Positions 1 to 8,185 of a DNA stretch of 27,849 nt are shown here, in pieces. The position numbers and the translations under genes were made by a program. Position 1 is the stretch's first letter; each line of letters starts with the position of its first letter. The notes beneath the pieces are model-generated. The model saw only the letters and a program-made list of their open reading frames with translations. It was not told the DNA's origin and searched no databases. Source of the stretch: Candidatus Accumulibacter vicinus (lineage in GTDB: Bacteria; Pseudomonadota; Gammaproteobacteria; Burkholderiales; Rhodocyclaceae); the NCBI GenBank assembly GCA_002425405.1, contig DIME01000068.1, positions 1 through 27,849 on the forward strand, in the 5' to 3' direction.

Positions 1-107
1 GGCTCCGGGAAGGTCCGCCTGAAAACAGCCCGTTGATTCTTGGCGTCTTGAAAATTCTCTGCTTCGAAGCGTTGTCATGGGCAGAACAGCAGGAGGCTGC
101 CACATGA
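1..107 (+). CDS. C-terminal end of an unidentified protein (5' end outside window)
   Basis: The third reading frame is open from the window edge to a TGA at 105-107 and encodes about 34 residues ending in EALSWAEQQEAAT. The stop overlaps the ATG of the next gene in an ATGA arrangement (104-107). The same coupling links the next two genes, which is the main reason to take this frame as coding. Too little is visible to name a family. Sigma factors often precede CHAT-domain operons, but nothing here proves that. Confidence 0.5.
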   Translation, partial: LREGPPENSPLILGVLKILCFEALSWAEQQEAAT

Positions 108-1321
108 AAAAGCACTTTCCGCTCTCTCCCCCGATCGAGCAGATCGAGCGGCGCCTATTTGGCGTCTCCGAAGGACTGATCGAGGCTGTCAAACGCGGCG
201 AGACGTCGCCAGCCATCGCCGACACCGTGCGCCGCTCGCCGGAATGGACGGAATACCACAACGATATCCAGGACGATCGCACGGCGAAGTTCGATGAAGA
301 GACACGCTCCCCGCCAGCCCTTCCCGACCAGATTCGCGACATCATCCGGCGCCGTGTGGCAGCGGCCCCGTTGGCCTCCCTTGCCCTCCCGGCGCCCGGT
401 CAGATCGTCAGGGGGGACAAGATCGTCACCCCACGGCCCGCGCAGCTCGACGCCATCATGATGGCCCCCCTGTACGTCCTGCTCGACGCGCCTGCCGAAG
501 CCGCGGCCGTCTGGCACGGCTGGCTGGTATCGGCGGAAACCGACTACGCCGGCTGGTGGGATTTCGTCCTGCAGGAACAGGACGCCCCCTTCGACCCAGA
601 AGCGGCGATGGTACAGCTATGGAACCCCGTGCACCTTTATCTGCCAATGGCGGCGCGCATCGTCGGACAGTTGTCACCAGCCCGTCTGCAAGCGGTACGT
701 TCGCTGGCCGCCGATTTCGCCGTGACCGAGGCGCCGGTCAACATCGCCGCCTGGCCGGGACGGGCGGCATCGCGAACCACGTCAACAGGCTTGCGCGTGA
801 CCACCGGTAGCCCGTTGGGCAGTGAGCACGACGCGAGACACCGCTATCAGCAACTGTACTTCGAAGCCGCCGAGGCGGTTCGCGAACCCGCTCGCCTGGC
901 CTTGCGCGCACTCGCGGAAATCCCTGCGGGTCGCGAAGGAAGCTTGCTCAATCGCCTGATCGCCGCCGCCGGCAGGGCTGCCGAGATTCTTCTGCCCGAG
1001 CCACCGGTGGCCGTGCCCATGAGCGGCGACGATGCGTCCGGCCTTCCCGACCTGTCCTGGCCCGGCCTTGCGCGCCTGCGGCTGCATGAATTGACCGCCA
1101 AAGGCGAGGGTCGGATGGAAGTGACGGCAGTCGGAACGGAGCCGCTGGTGGTCGAAGTCCGGAAAGGCGCGCAGGTCGAAGAAAGAGTAAGCCTTCTACC
1201 CGGCGATACCGACACAATCGCCTGGGACCAGGGCAGTACGGCATTGATGCTGATCACCGCCAGCGGCAGACGGCTCGAACTCTCCCTTGAACCCTCCGAG
1301 CCGCCTGCCGATTGGCCATGA
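104..1321 (+). CDS. Protein of unknown function, coupled to the CHAT protease gene
   Basis: This encodes a 405-residue protein I do not recognise. The start at 104 is chosen because AGGAGG (91-96) lies 7 bases upstream and the ATG overlaps the previous stop; an in-frame ATG at 77 lacks both. The N-terminal third is charged and helical-looking (GVSEGLIEAVKRGE). The middle has a Trp-rich stretch (AAVWHGWLVSAETDYAGWW). The last 80 or so residues look beta-rich (RMEVTAVGTEPLVVEVRKG). No signal peptide or membrane segment is seen. Its stop overlaps the ATG of the CHAT gene (1318-1321), so the two are probably made together. By analogy with Csx30 beside the Csx29 protease in type III-E systems, it could be the protease substrate or a regulator. 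That is inference from position only; I see no sequence similarity to Csx30. Confidence 0.8.
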   Translation: MKKHFPLSPPIEQIERRLFGVSEGLIEAVKRGETSPAIADTVRRSPEWTEYHNDIQDDRTAKFDEETRSPPALPDQIRDIIRRRVAAAPLASLALPAPGQIVRGDKIVTPRPAQLDAIMMAPLYVLLDAPAEAAAVWHGWLVSAETDYAGWWDFVLQEQDAPFDPEAAMVQLWNPVHLYLPMAARIVGQLSPARLQAVRSLAADFAVTEAPVNIAAWPGRAASRTTSTGLRVTTGSPLGSEHDARHRYQQLYFEAAEAVREPARLALRALAEIPAGREGSLLNRLIAAAGRAAEILLPEPPVAVPMSGDDASGLPDLSWPGLARLRLHELTAKGEGRMEVTAVGTEPLVVEVRKGAQVEERVSLLPGDTDTIAWDQGSTALMLITASGRRLELSLEPSEPPADWP

Positions 1322-3321
1322 ACCACATGTTGCCGTTCGTTGCCCTGTGGCGCGAAGACCGCGCCAAAGAGAGCGCCGCACTGCACCTCCTCACGCGAGA
1401 CACGCATCGAAAACTACCGCTTCCCAATATGGCGGAGCCCCCCCAGGCCGTCGAGGCGTTCCTGCCCGAGTTGCTGCCGGTCATGCCATCGCCCAATCCT
1501 GCCGCCCGTTGGCTACTGCTGCTCGAACCGAGCCTGCCGCAATCCTGGCAACACCTGCGCTGGGAGGCGCTTGCCCTTGGGGGCCGACCTCTTGCTGCAC
1601 AAGCCCTGGTCATCCGCAGAGCCACTTGGCATCGCGAGGAAACCAGCACCCACCAGCCCGCCCGCTTTCTCGATCTGTTTCCACCGGCAGAGTTTTCCTT
1701 CCTCGACCGCTTCCAGCCGCTGATCCAGTCCGAAAGGTTGCGCAGGAGCCGGGCGTCCTTTATCGAACGAGACTTGGCCGCGACCGGCGACTTCATCATC
1801 GTGGCCCATGGCCGGTCGCACGGTCTGGTCGATGCCGATGGAAACTCCTTTGCCCTGCCTGTCGCCCACCCGATGCCCGAGCGCATCTGGCTGCTCGCCT
1901 GCAATGTTGACAGGGCGATGGGCGACCTGGCGCAGAAGTTCCTCAATCAGGGATGCCGCACCGTCATCGTCGCCACAGGCGATATCTCGGCGCCGGAAAT
2001 GGCGGGCGTGGTCGAGAGCGTGTTTGCAGGGACTCGTCTCCCTGGCGAGAACCGGTCGTGGCTGGCGCGAGCAAGAGCAGCTTTCGATGGCGCCGGCAAT
2101 CCGCTTGCACTGACGATATGGGGTGAATGCGACATTGACCCGACAGCGTGCGCCGCATGGAACCGGATGACGTGGGATGACGAACATGGCAACTCTCGCC
2201 GCCCGCCCCTCGATGACGAAACGACACGCGACGAGTTTCTCGCCGCCTACCAGCACGCGACCTCCCCGCAAGCCTGGCCGCTGACTCGTGATTGGATGTT
2301 GCCGCCGCTGCTCTGGCTGGCGGAAAAACACGACCATCCGGCGATGCGAGATCTCTCCACACAGCTCGGCGATGCGGAATCCCCAGCGGCGATCCGTGGC
2401 CTGGCCTCGGCGGCACGCCGGGTCGGTAACTACGCGCAGATGGCCAGGTACCTCTCACGCGGACTCCAGATTCCCGATCTGACGGTTAACGAGAGGGCGG
2501 AGTATCTCGGCGCACTCGCCAATCTTTTCATCGACATGAATCTACCCGAGAGCGCCGCAGCCATCATCGAATTCCATCAGGACTGCCTGTGGGATGACCC
2601 GGAAAATCGCTACTGGGCAGACTTCAAGCGCCTCGACTGGCTGGCACGGATGGAAGCCCGCCGTGGCCGACTGCATCTCGCGCTCGATTACATGACGGCA
2701 AAACGCCGACAGGCAAGGACCGACAGCGGTCGCGAACTGGCCTGGCAGCTCTATCTCGCGACCTGGGGATACCTCGCCGGCCAGGTGCGCGCGGACACCG
2801 CCACCGCGTTTGCGGACGAAGTCGCGCAGCGACTGGCGGGATCAAGCAGTGAAACGCTGGGTAACGGCAACGAAACCGTCGCCTATCTGCTGCGTGCACT
2901 CGCGGCACACGCCTGGGTCAGCCACGATTCGGCGCAATTGACGCTCGCGAAATGCTGGCTGTCGCATGCCGAAGCAAGGCTCACTGACGACGACCCCGGG
3001 CCATGGGCCTATGCCATTGCCTATTCATGTCTTCAAGGAGCCGCTCCGCCCCTGAGTCTTGATCGCGCCCTGTGCGCACTGGAGCGTGCCCGTTACCTCC
3101 TGGAGGCCGCCTGCCTGTCGGGCTTTGCGGGTCGTGGCGATGAGCGCCGCCGGCTTCTTGATCGCTTCCAGCAACGGCGCAAGGGCATCTTCGGCCAACT
3201 GGACGAAAGCGTCGGTACAGCATTTGCAACGGATCTGGTGGAATCGGCAACGAGGGCAGTAGCGGAGATCAACGCCGACGACCCTGGAAGTGCGGCGCGT
3301 CTCGGCACGATGCCGTTGTGA
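1318..3321 (+). CDS. CHAT-domain cysteine protease with helical (TPR-like) C-terminal region
   Basis: The protein has 667 residues from the ATG at 1318, which overlaps the previous stop; a TTG six bases upstream is also in frame. Residues about 60-270 look like a CHAT (caspase HetF-associated with TPRs) peptidase. A strand ending in FIIVAHGRSHG supplies the likely catalytic His (about residue 164), and RIWLLACNVD supplies the likely catalytic Cys (about residue 195), followed by a typical TVIVATGDISAPEMA segment. Residues about 300-650 are Ala/Leu-rich helical hairpins resembling TPRs. The order is protease first, repeats second, the reverse of the Csx29 TPR-CHAT protein. The end lies 38 bases from the convergent TPR gene. 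CHAT proteases in CRISPR and gasdermin systems are switched on by partner binding and cut a protein target. A role as a CRISPR effector here is inferred from context. Confidence 0.75.
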   Translation: MNHMLPFVALWREDRAKESAALHLLTRDTHRKLPLPNMAEPPQAVEAFLPELLPVMPSPNPAARWLLLLEPSLPQSWQHLRWEALALGGRPLAAQALVIRRATWHREETSTHQPARFLDLFPPAEFSFLDRFQPLIQSERLRRSRASFIERDLAATGDFIIVAHGRSHGLVDADGNSFALPVAHPMPERIWLLACNVDRAMGDLAQKFLNQGCRTVIVATGDISAPEMAGVVESVFAGTRLPGENRSWLARARAAFDGAGNPLALTIWGECDIDPTACAAWNRMTWDDEHGNSRRPPLDDETTRDEFLAAYQHATSPQAWPLTRDWMLPPLLWLAEKHDHPAMRDLSTQLGDAESPAAIRGLASAARRVGNYAQMARYLSRGLQIPDLTVNERAEYLGALANLFIDMNLPESAAAIIEFHQDCLWDDPENRYWADFKRLDWLARMEARRGRLHLALDYMTAKRRQARTDSGRELAWQLYLATWGYLAGQVRADTATAFADEVAQRLAGSSSETLGNGNETVAYLLRALAAHAWVSHDSAQLTLAKCWLSHAEARLTDDDPGPWAYAIAYSCLQGAAPPLSLDRALCALERARYLLEAACLSGFAGRGDERRRLLDRFQQRRKGIFGQLDESVGTAFATDLVESATRAVAEINADDPGSAARLGTMPL

Positions 3322-3359
3322 GGACGGCTCGCCGCATGGCACGCAGAGAGGAAACGGGA

Positions 3360-5129
3360 TCAGGCTGGCGGACTGGCGATGGCGAGGAGACTAGCCGGAA
3401 AGATCCGTGAGCGCCAGGGGGCCAGCGCTTGCCAGCTGTCACGCTTCCTCACTTCCGCAATCACCGCGAGCAAAGTCCTCGGTGTCGGATCACCATCCAC
3501 GTGCTCGCCCACCAACTCGGGCACGGCGTCGAGCGCCTTGTCCCATTGCTGCAAGGTGTCTGCGATGCGATTCAACGCCTTGCTCGCCATGCCTACGCGG
3601 GGATAGACCAGCGGCAGCAGCGCCAGCGTCTCCGCCATGTAGTTGTTCTTGAGCAGATCAGCGATCGCGCCCAGACCCTTGTCGCGAGGCGCGCTGGCGG
3701 CGACGGCGGCAAGCGCGACTACCGCGCGTGGCAGGACATCGCGATCGTTCGAGGATTCATCGGTGCCTTCAAGTCGATTGAGGCAGGCGATGACCGCGGC
3801 ACGATCATCACGCTGTAGCGCCAGCACCGCCTCACCCATCAGGGCATACGCATTGAGGCGGGAGTCCTTGCGCGCATCGGCCGCGTGGGCCTCGGCATAT
3901 CGGGCGGTAGCCTCGTCCAGGCGGCCCGCGAGCAGGGCCACGTGTCCGCGATAGACGGCGGTCTGCCCACTCACGCCCGTCGTACCGAATAACTCTTCCT
4001 GAGCTGCGTGCGAGCGCTGATAGAAATCGGCGGCGCACTCCAGATCGCCCGCACGAAGGGCGATTTCTCCGCAGCGGCCAAGTGTCTTGTAGGCTTCCGG
4101 GTCGCCGTCGATCTCCTGACCGGAAAACGCCTCGGTGGCCAGCCGGCGGGCGGCGCTGAGCGCGCCAAGGTCAGTGAAGACGTTAGCGATCAGGCGCCGC
4201 AGGCGCAACCGGTGCTGCTCGGAGCCGGACTGCCACTCCCTCCAGTACGCATCGAGCGCGGCGCGAAAGTCTCCTTGGTAATAGGCACGTCGCCCGACGC
4301 TGACACCGAATCCGGGAATCTCCCCTTCGGCCAGCCCCGGCAGACGTTGCCGCAGCTCGTAGCAGGCCTCGCGGTAGCGATCAGTTGCTGCACCCGCCTC
4401 ACGATGAAGGCCCTGTGCGGCGAGTTGATAGCCCGCCTCCCACCAGATGGCCTGGCGGAAAGCGATCGGCAACGGCGGCGTCTGTGCGCCAAGCGAATCC
4501 GCCAGATCCTCATAGCTCGCAAGCGTCACGGGGATTCGGCGGCGGAGCGTGAGTTCCTTGAACAGACGCTGTGCGGCGGCGAGCAAGGGTTCGAGTGGGC
4601 GCCGCCGGCTCCTCCAGTCTGGCGAACGCCTGACCAGCACCTCGTGCGTATCGCTGCGCCACGACTTCTCCAGATCCGGGCGCCCGCCAAGTGGATGGGT
4701 CGAGCCGAGCAGCCAATAGGCCAGTGCCTCGCGAACATCTTCATGCAGAGTCGCTCGACGGGCTGCCAGCGCCCCTCTGACGGCATCGAGGTCATTGACC
4801 TCGCGCGACGGTACCAACCAGAGTTCCAGCGCCAGTTCGGCCGCGAGCAGATCCGAAGTCGACGGCAGCGCAGTGGACTTCACCCAGACACGCCACGGCA
4901 TGGGCAGCGGCGCGACCTCGCCCGCCTTGCCCGCAGCCGCGAAAGACTGCGCCCGCAGCGCCTGTGACAAGGTGCTGAAAACGCCCTCGTCCGGAGAACT
5001 GCCGCCAGCAGTCGGCGCCACGTCGATCTGCAGGCGAGGGCCATCGGCCTGCCACGCGAGAGCCACCGCTTGTCCGGCGAAGAGAGCCAGGCCACTGTCG
5101 AGACGCAGCGCAAAACGCCAGCGGCTCAT
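3360..5129 (-). CDS. TPR-repeat protein, last gene of the cas/accessory operon
   Basis: A 589-residue protein. Residues 1-110 are strand-rich (RWRFALRLDSGLALFAGQ) and not recognised. From about residue 200 to 500 there are repeated helical hairpins of TPR type, for example QGDFRAALDAYWREW, AGDLECAADFYQRSHAAQE and AGRLDEATARYAEAHA. No catalytic motif is seen. The start ATG at 5129 overlaps the previous stop by 4 bases, so translation is coupled to the DUF3800-like protein. TPR proteins usually act as scaffolds. A plausible role is to bind either the CHAT protein, whose own tail is TPR-like, or the Cmr-like complex. Function unknown. Confidence 0.8.
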   Translation of the reverse strand: MSRWRFALRLDSGLALFAGQAVALAWQADGPRLQIDVAPTAGGSSPDEGVFSTLSQALRAQSFAAAGKAGEVAPLPMPWRVWVKSTALPSTSDLLAAELALELWLVPSREVNDLDAVRGALAARRATLHEDVREALAYWLLGSTHPLGGRPDLEKSWRSDTHEVLVRRSPDWRSRRRPLEPLLAAAQRLFKELTLRRRIPVTLASYEDLADSLGAQTPPLPIAFRQAIWWEAGYQLAAQGLHREAGAATDRYREACYELRQRLPGLAEGEIPGFGVSVGRRAYYQGDFRAALDAYWREWQSGSEQHRLRLRRLIANVFTDLGALSAARRLATEAFSGQEIDGDPEAYKTLGRCGEIALRAGDLECAADFYQRSHAAQEELFGTTGVSGQTAVYRGHVALLAGRLDEATARYAEAHAADARKDSRLNAYALMGEAVLALQRDDRAAVIACLNRLEGTDESSNDRDVLPRAVVALAAVAASAPRDKGLGAIADLLKNNYMAETLALLPLVYPRVGMASKALNRIADTLQQWDKALDAVPELVGEHVDGDPTPRTLLAVIAEVRKRDSWQALAPWRSRIFPASLLAIASPPA

Positions 5130-6142
5130 GCCATCACCTCACTTGCCGAAAAGAAGCGGACATTGGGACCGATCGGATCGGGAAAGCGGATGCGCAGATC
5201 TCGCGCCCGGGAATCGCAGCTTGCGGCCATCAAGCTGCAGGCCAGGTCGGCCAAGCTGTTCAGTCGGTTTTCTTCCCCGCGAATCAGATTGGCGGCCTGT
5301 ATGTCTTCTCTCTCCAGCGCCGTGACCAACGCGTCCGTGCTCATGTAGCCGGCAAAGACTGTCTGGCGCGCGGCCGAGCCTGGAGGCACCGGCCATTGAT
5401 CCCCCATGCTGGCGAGGGTTTGCCAGAACTGTCGCTCCATCGCGTCCAGCAAAGCGCGATTGCCACCGGTCTTGCTGGTCGTCTGCCGCTTGCCGAAGGC
5501 AGGCGCCGGGACATCCTGGCCGGCACGCCGGATAGAGTCGGAATCCGGTTTTTCGGAACGGCGACCCGCGAGCATGCGAATTCGCGGCGACGCGCCGAGA
5601 AACGGCTTTATCAGCGCGAGCATCCGCCCGTAGAGCGTCCCGAGGACCGCCATCGAATCGCCACCCGTAGCGAAATCGCTCATCACTTCCCTTCCACTTC
5701 CATGAATGCCTAGCGAGACGATACCCGGATGTCCTGCCAACCAGCGAAACGCCGCCAGCAGGTTCCTCAGAACCTCATCCGCTGGCGTGGCATCGAGCGG
5801 GTATTCGCCCGTGACGCGCTTTTCACGCAGGTAAAGCCACGCCTCGCGCACGTGGTGCCTCTTGAGTTCCTCAGCTTTCTCCGGACCTTTGGCAAGCAAC
5901 CAGCTCCGGAGTCCCTCGACCGGTGCGTCCATTCGACTGCGAATCGTCTTGCCGTCGAGGCTTTCGTTGAGTGCTGCGACGAGAGTGGCAGGACACGCGA
6001 GAATCAGGCCAGAGCCATGGAGAGTCGGAGACTGGGGATCTTCAAAATCCCCGGTTTCGTCGCCGATCGCGAGCCAGAGATTGACCTTCGAAGCAGCGCC
6101 GGAATGGCGTGGTTTACCGTTGGAAGGTGTCATGGAGGGCAT
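5126..6142 (-). CDS. Putative DUF3800-like protein (possible RNase H-fold nuclease)
   Basis: A 338-residue protein; an alternative start lies at 6133, and neither has a clear ribosome binding site. Near the N-terminus LWLAIGDETGDFED resembles the DESGDFG motif of DUF3800 proteins, which are thought to have an RNase H-like fold with metal-binding acidic residues. Near the C-terminus LNSLADLACSLMA resembles their conserved Asp-containing helix (usually LQxADxxA). The middle is not recognised. It sits 53 bases after the second DUF488 gene and overlaps the TPR gene by 4 bases. If the assignment holds it may be a metal-dependent nuclease used as an accessory effector. The family call rests on two short motifs and is tentative. 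Confidence 0.45.
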   Translation of the reverse strand: MPSMTPSNGKPRHSGAASKVNLWLAIGDETGDFEDPQSPTLHGSGLILACPATLVAALNESLDGKTIRSRMDAPVEGLRSWLLAKGPEKAEELKRHHVREAWLYLREKRVTGEYPLDATPADEVLRNLLAAFRWLAGHPGIVSLGIHGSGREVMSDFATGGDSMAVLGTLYGRMLALIKPFLGASPRIRMLAGRRSEKPDSDSIRRAGQDVPAPAFGKRQTTSKTGGNRALLDAMERQFWQTLASMGDQWPVPPGSAARQTVFAGYMSTDALVTALEREDIQAANLIRGEENRLNSLADLACSLMAASCDSRARDLRIRFPDPIGPNVRFFSASEVMA

Positions 6143-6195
6143 TCGGAAAAGGAAGGCATTCTACGGCCCATTTTCGAGGCCGGGCGCGGCAGCAC

Positions 6196-6633
6196 TCACA
6201 GCAGATGCTCAATGATCAGGTCGTGTCGCCGCTGGGCCAGGTACTCCGCCACCAAGCGCCGATGACACTTCTCCGGCGTCGCCTCGCTGCACAACAGACA
6301 CGCGCCGTCGAGGAGTTCCGCCGACACCGCTTCCTCGACGCGACGCTCGCTGATCAGCGCCAGAAAATCGCGCTCGTAGGCAGTCCAGTCGCCCTTGCCG
6401 TCGCGATACTTCTTGAGCATATCAGCAGTCGGTGCCAGTTGGGGCAGATGCACGTAGTCCTTGCCGATAACGCGACGCAGAAAGAAGCGCAAGTCGGCGC
6501 TCCGGGTGAAGCCGGCGAGTTGCGAGGTGTTGTTCAGGCGGATATCGAGCACGCGCTTGAGGTCCGGGCGGTCGAGCAGGCCGAAGAACTGCTCGGCGGT
6601 CTTTCGCGTAAAGCCGATCGTGAAAACCTTCAT
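6196..6633 (-). CDS. DUF488 family protein (small form)
   Basis: A 145-residue DUF488 protein: MKVFTIGFTRKTAEQFF at the start, VLDIRLNN as the core strand, and near the end ACLLCSEATPEKCHRRLVAEYL, the cysteine-rich motif (CxE...CHR) that marks the family. The ATG at 6633 overlaps the previous stop by 4 bases (6630-6633). Its biochemical role is not established. DUF488 proteins are often found beside dual-OB proteins in defence-like loci, as here. It differs strongly from the neighbouring DUF488 protein, so the two look like ancient paralogues rather than a recent duplication. Confidence 0.85.
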   Translation of the reverse strand: MKVFTIGFTRKTAEQFFGLLDRPDLKRVLDIRLNNTSQLAGFTRSADLRFFLRRVIGKDYVHLPQLAPTADMLKKYRDGKGDWTAYERDFLALISERRVEEAVSAELLDGACLLCSEATPEKCHRRLVAEYLAQRRHDLIIEHLL

Positions 6634-7232
6634 TCGCCGTCCTCCTCGCCTTGCGGCCTGTCCGGGCTATACGCGACTCGCGCTGCCTCGCGGCGGGCGG
6701 TAGCCAGCAGCAGTTCGGCATCGTCGCCGAACAGGCTGGGCGTACCGGAGTCTGCCCCGGCGACGCGGCGCAGCAGCGCATCGTGCGGCTCGACGGTGCC
6801 GTCGGCCAGGATGTGCGTCACCACGGCCCCCGTTTCATGCAGCGTCTGCGCCACCAGCCAGGTGCGGTGGCAGTCGGCCGGGTCGCGCTCGGCGCACATC
6901 AGACAGATCCGGTACTCCTCGGCGCCGCGGCGAAGTCGCGCCAGTGCCTCGGCAAAAGCGGCGGAGGCACGGATGCGGTCGAAGTCGGCGCGGCCCTTGA
7001 CGTAGCAAGCGGGGTCGTGCGGGCGTGCGCCGAGCCCCTCCCCGAGAAACACATAACGAATCCCTGCCGCCGCCAGGCTCGCCTGCAGTGCCTTCTTGTC
7101 GAACTGCGGGAAGCGGCGGCTGACCGGCTGAGAACGCACGTCGGCGATCGCGGTCACACCCCGAAGTCGCAAGAGGGCGATGAAGGCGTCGATGTCATGA
7201 TTTGAATGTCCGATGGTCTGAATGGCCGTCAT
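6630..7232 (-). CDS. DUF488 family protein (large form)
   Basis: A 200-residue DUF488 protein. The start at 7232 is chosen because its ATG overlaps the dual-OB stop (7229-7232); the open frame continues upstream but without family similarity. Family motifs are TIGHSNHDIDAFIALL at the N-terminus, ADVRSQPVSRRFPQFD, FLGEGLGARP, and CLMCAERDPADCHRTWLV with the conserved Cys/Glu and Cys-His-Arg. The C-terminal 40 residues are family-variable. It lies between the dual-OB gene and the second DUF488 gene, all coupled, which suggests that the three products work together. Confidence 0.9.
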   Translation of the reverse strand: MTAIQTIGHSNHDIDAFIALLRLRGVTAIADVRSQPVSRRFPQFDKKALQASLAAAGIRYVFLGEGLGARPHDPACYVKGRADFDRIRASAAFAEALARLRRGAEEYRICLMCAERDPADCHRTWLVAQTLHETGAVVTHILADGTVEPHDALLRRVAGADSGTPSLFGDDAELLLATARREAARVAYSPDRPQGEEDGE

Positions 7233-7906
7233 CGCATGCTCTCCGCTCGCTCCCTGGTGATCACCGCCGTTGCCAGCTTGTAGGCGAAGCCGTCGCGAAA
7301 CGCCACCGCCAGACTGATGCACAGGTAGGCGTCGGCCACTTCCAGCCGCTGCATACCCGCCAGCCAGGCGGTTGCCACCGCGTCGGTCAGGGCCAGATTG
7401 TAGCGCCGCTGGCCGATGCGAAAGTCGGCACGATATTTCGTCTGGCCCGCATGGCCCGGCTTTCCATACAGCGCCAGTTCGCTCACGGCAAGCAGACACA
7501 GCGAACCGGACAGACCGGATAGCTGGCCCGCCGGCACGCGGTCGTTCAAGCCACAGTGGCTGGAGTAGCCATCGAGCCACAAACCCGATGAGGCTTTGTC
7601 GGCGAGGATCGACAGGTCATCCCAGCGCACGCGCCCACAGCGCTCGAGCGCCGCTGGACCGATCAGACAGTTCTCGCGCTGGTGAAGGCTCGGCGCCGGC
7701 CGACCCCACTCCAGGCTCAGCACATCGAGGACCGCGGCCTGCCGCCCGTCGCTGCACCGCGTGCGCTGCCACGGCAGCCCATCCGAGACAGACGGCGTCA
7801 CCGGCCGCACCCAATTCCCAACGCGGCCATCGAGGTCCAGCGCCTTGCCGGCCAGGCAGTAACCGCCACACTTCCTTGAATTCGCCAGTACCACCATTCG
7901 TTGCAT
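7229..7906 (-). CDS. Dual OB-domain-containing protein
   Basis: A 225-residue protein. The N-terminus MVVLANSRKCGGYCLAGK, then GNWVRPVTPSVSDGL, AVLDVLSLEW and LHQRENCLIGP, match the dual OB-containing domain family: two OB folds, presumed nucleic-acid or nucleotide binding. The start at 7906 (MQRMVV) is preferred because AGGGGC lies 8 bases upstream; MVV at 7897 is an alternative. It begins 79 bases after the ssb fragment and overlaps the DUF488 gene by 4 bases. Genes of this family often stand next to DUF488 genes. A role in sensing or holding nucleic acid for the accessory module is inferred. Confidence 0.8.
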   Translation of the reverse strand: MQRMVVLANSRKCGGYCLAGKALDLDGRVGNWVRPVTPSVSDGLPWQRTRCSDGRQAAVLDVLSLEWGRPAPSLHQRENCLIGPAALERCGRVRWDDLSILADKASSGLWLDGYSSHCGLNDRVPAGQLSGLSGSLCLLAVSELALYGKPGHAGQTKYRADFRIGQRRYNLALTDAVATAWLAGMQRLEVADAYLCISLAVAFRDGFAYKLATAVITRERAESMR

Positions 7907-7985
7907 CGCTGCCGCCCCTGACATCGTCTTGATGCCAGGACAACGGGGCACACGCGGCAATTTTCAAAGAACGACAAAGCTGCGG

Positions 7986-8105
7986 CTACCCGCATTCCGA
8001 TTCGGCCACGCGGAGGTTTGCCACGGCATCGCCGTTCGGCATCTGACGAGTCTCTGGATCGGTGCCGAGGTTGCCGACGAGGAAAATTTTGTTGACGGAG
8101 GCCAT
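7986..8105 (-). pseudogene. ssb: N-terminal fragment of single-stranded DNA-binding protein gene
   Basis: Reading from an ATG at 8105, the minus strand encodes 39 residues that begin MASVNKIFLVGNLGTDPE and continue through MPNGDAVANLRVA to a TAG. This matches the start of bacterial SSB, whose usual sequence begins MASVNKVxLVGNLGxDPE. SSB is normally about 140-180 residues, so only the first strands of its OB fold remain. I find no continuation in other frames downstream. It lies between the RAMP gene and the dual-OB gene, on the same strand. It is probably a recombination relic or a scar from a mobile element; translation of the peptide cannot be excluded. Confidence 0.8.
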
Positions 8106-8185
8106 GGAGAAAATCCCGGTTGACGTTTTCGTTTGAAAGAGGGCGGCCCACACTCACAACGCCGGGCCGGCACAGTACACGCCGC

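Noticed and set aside
4008..4967. 319-codon plus-strand open frame
   Set aside because: It is antisense to the TPR gene, a common effect of high GC, with no recognised motif.
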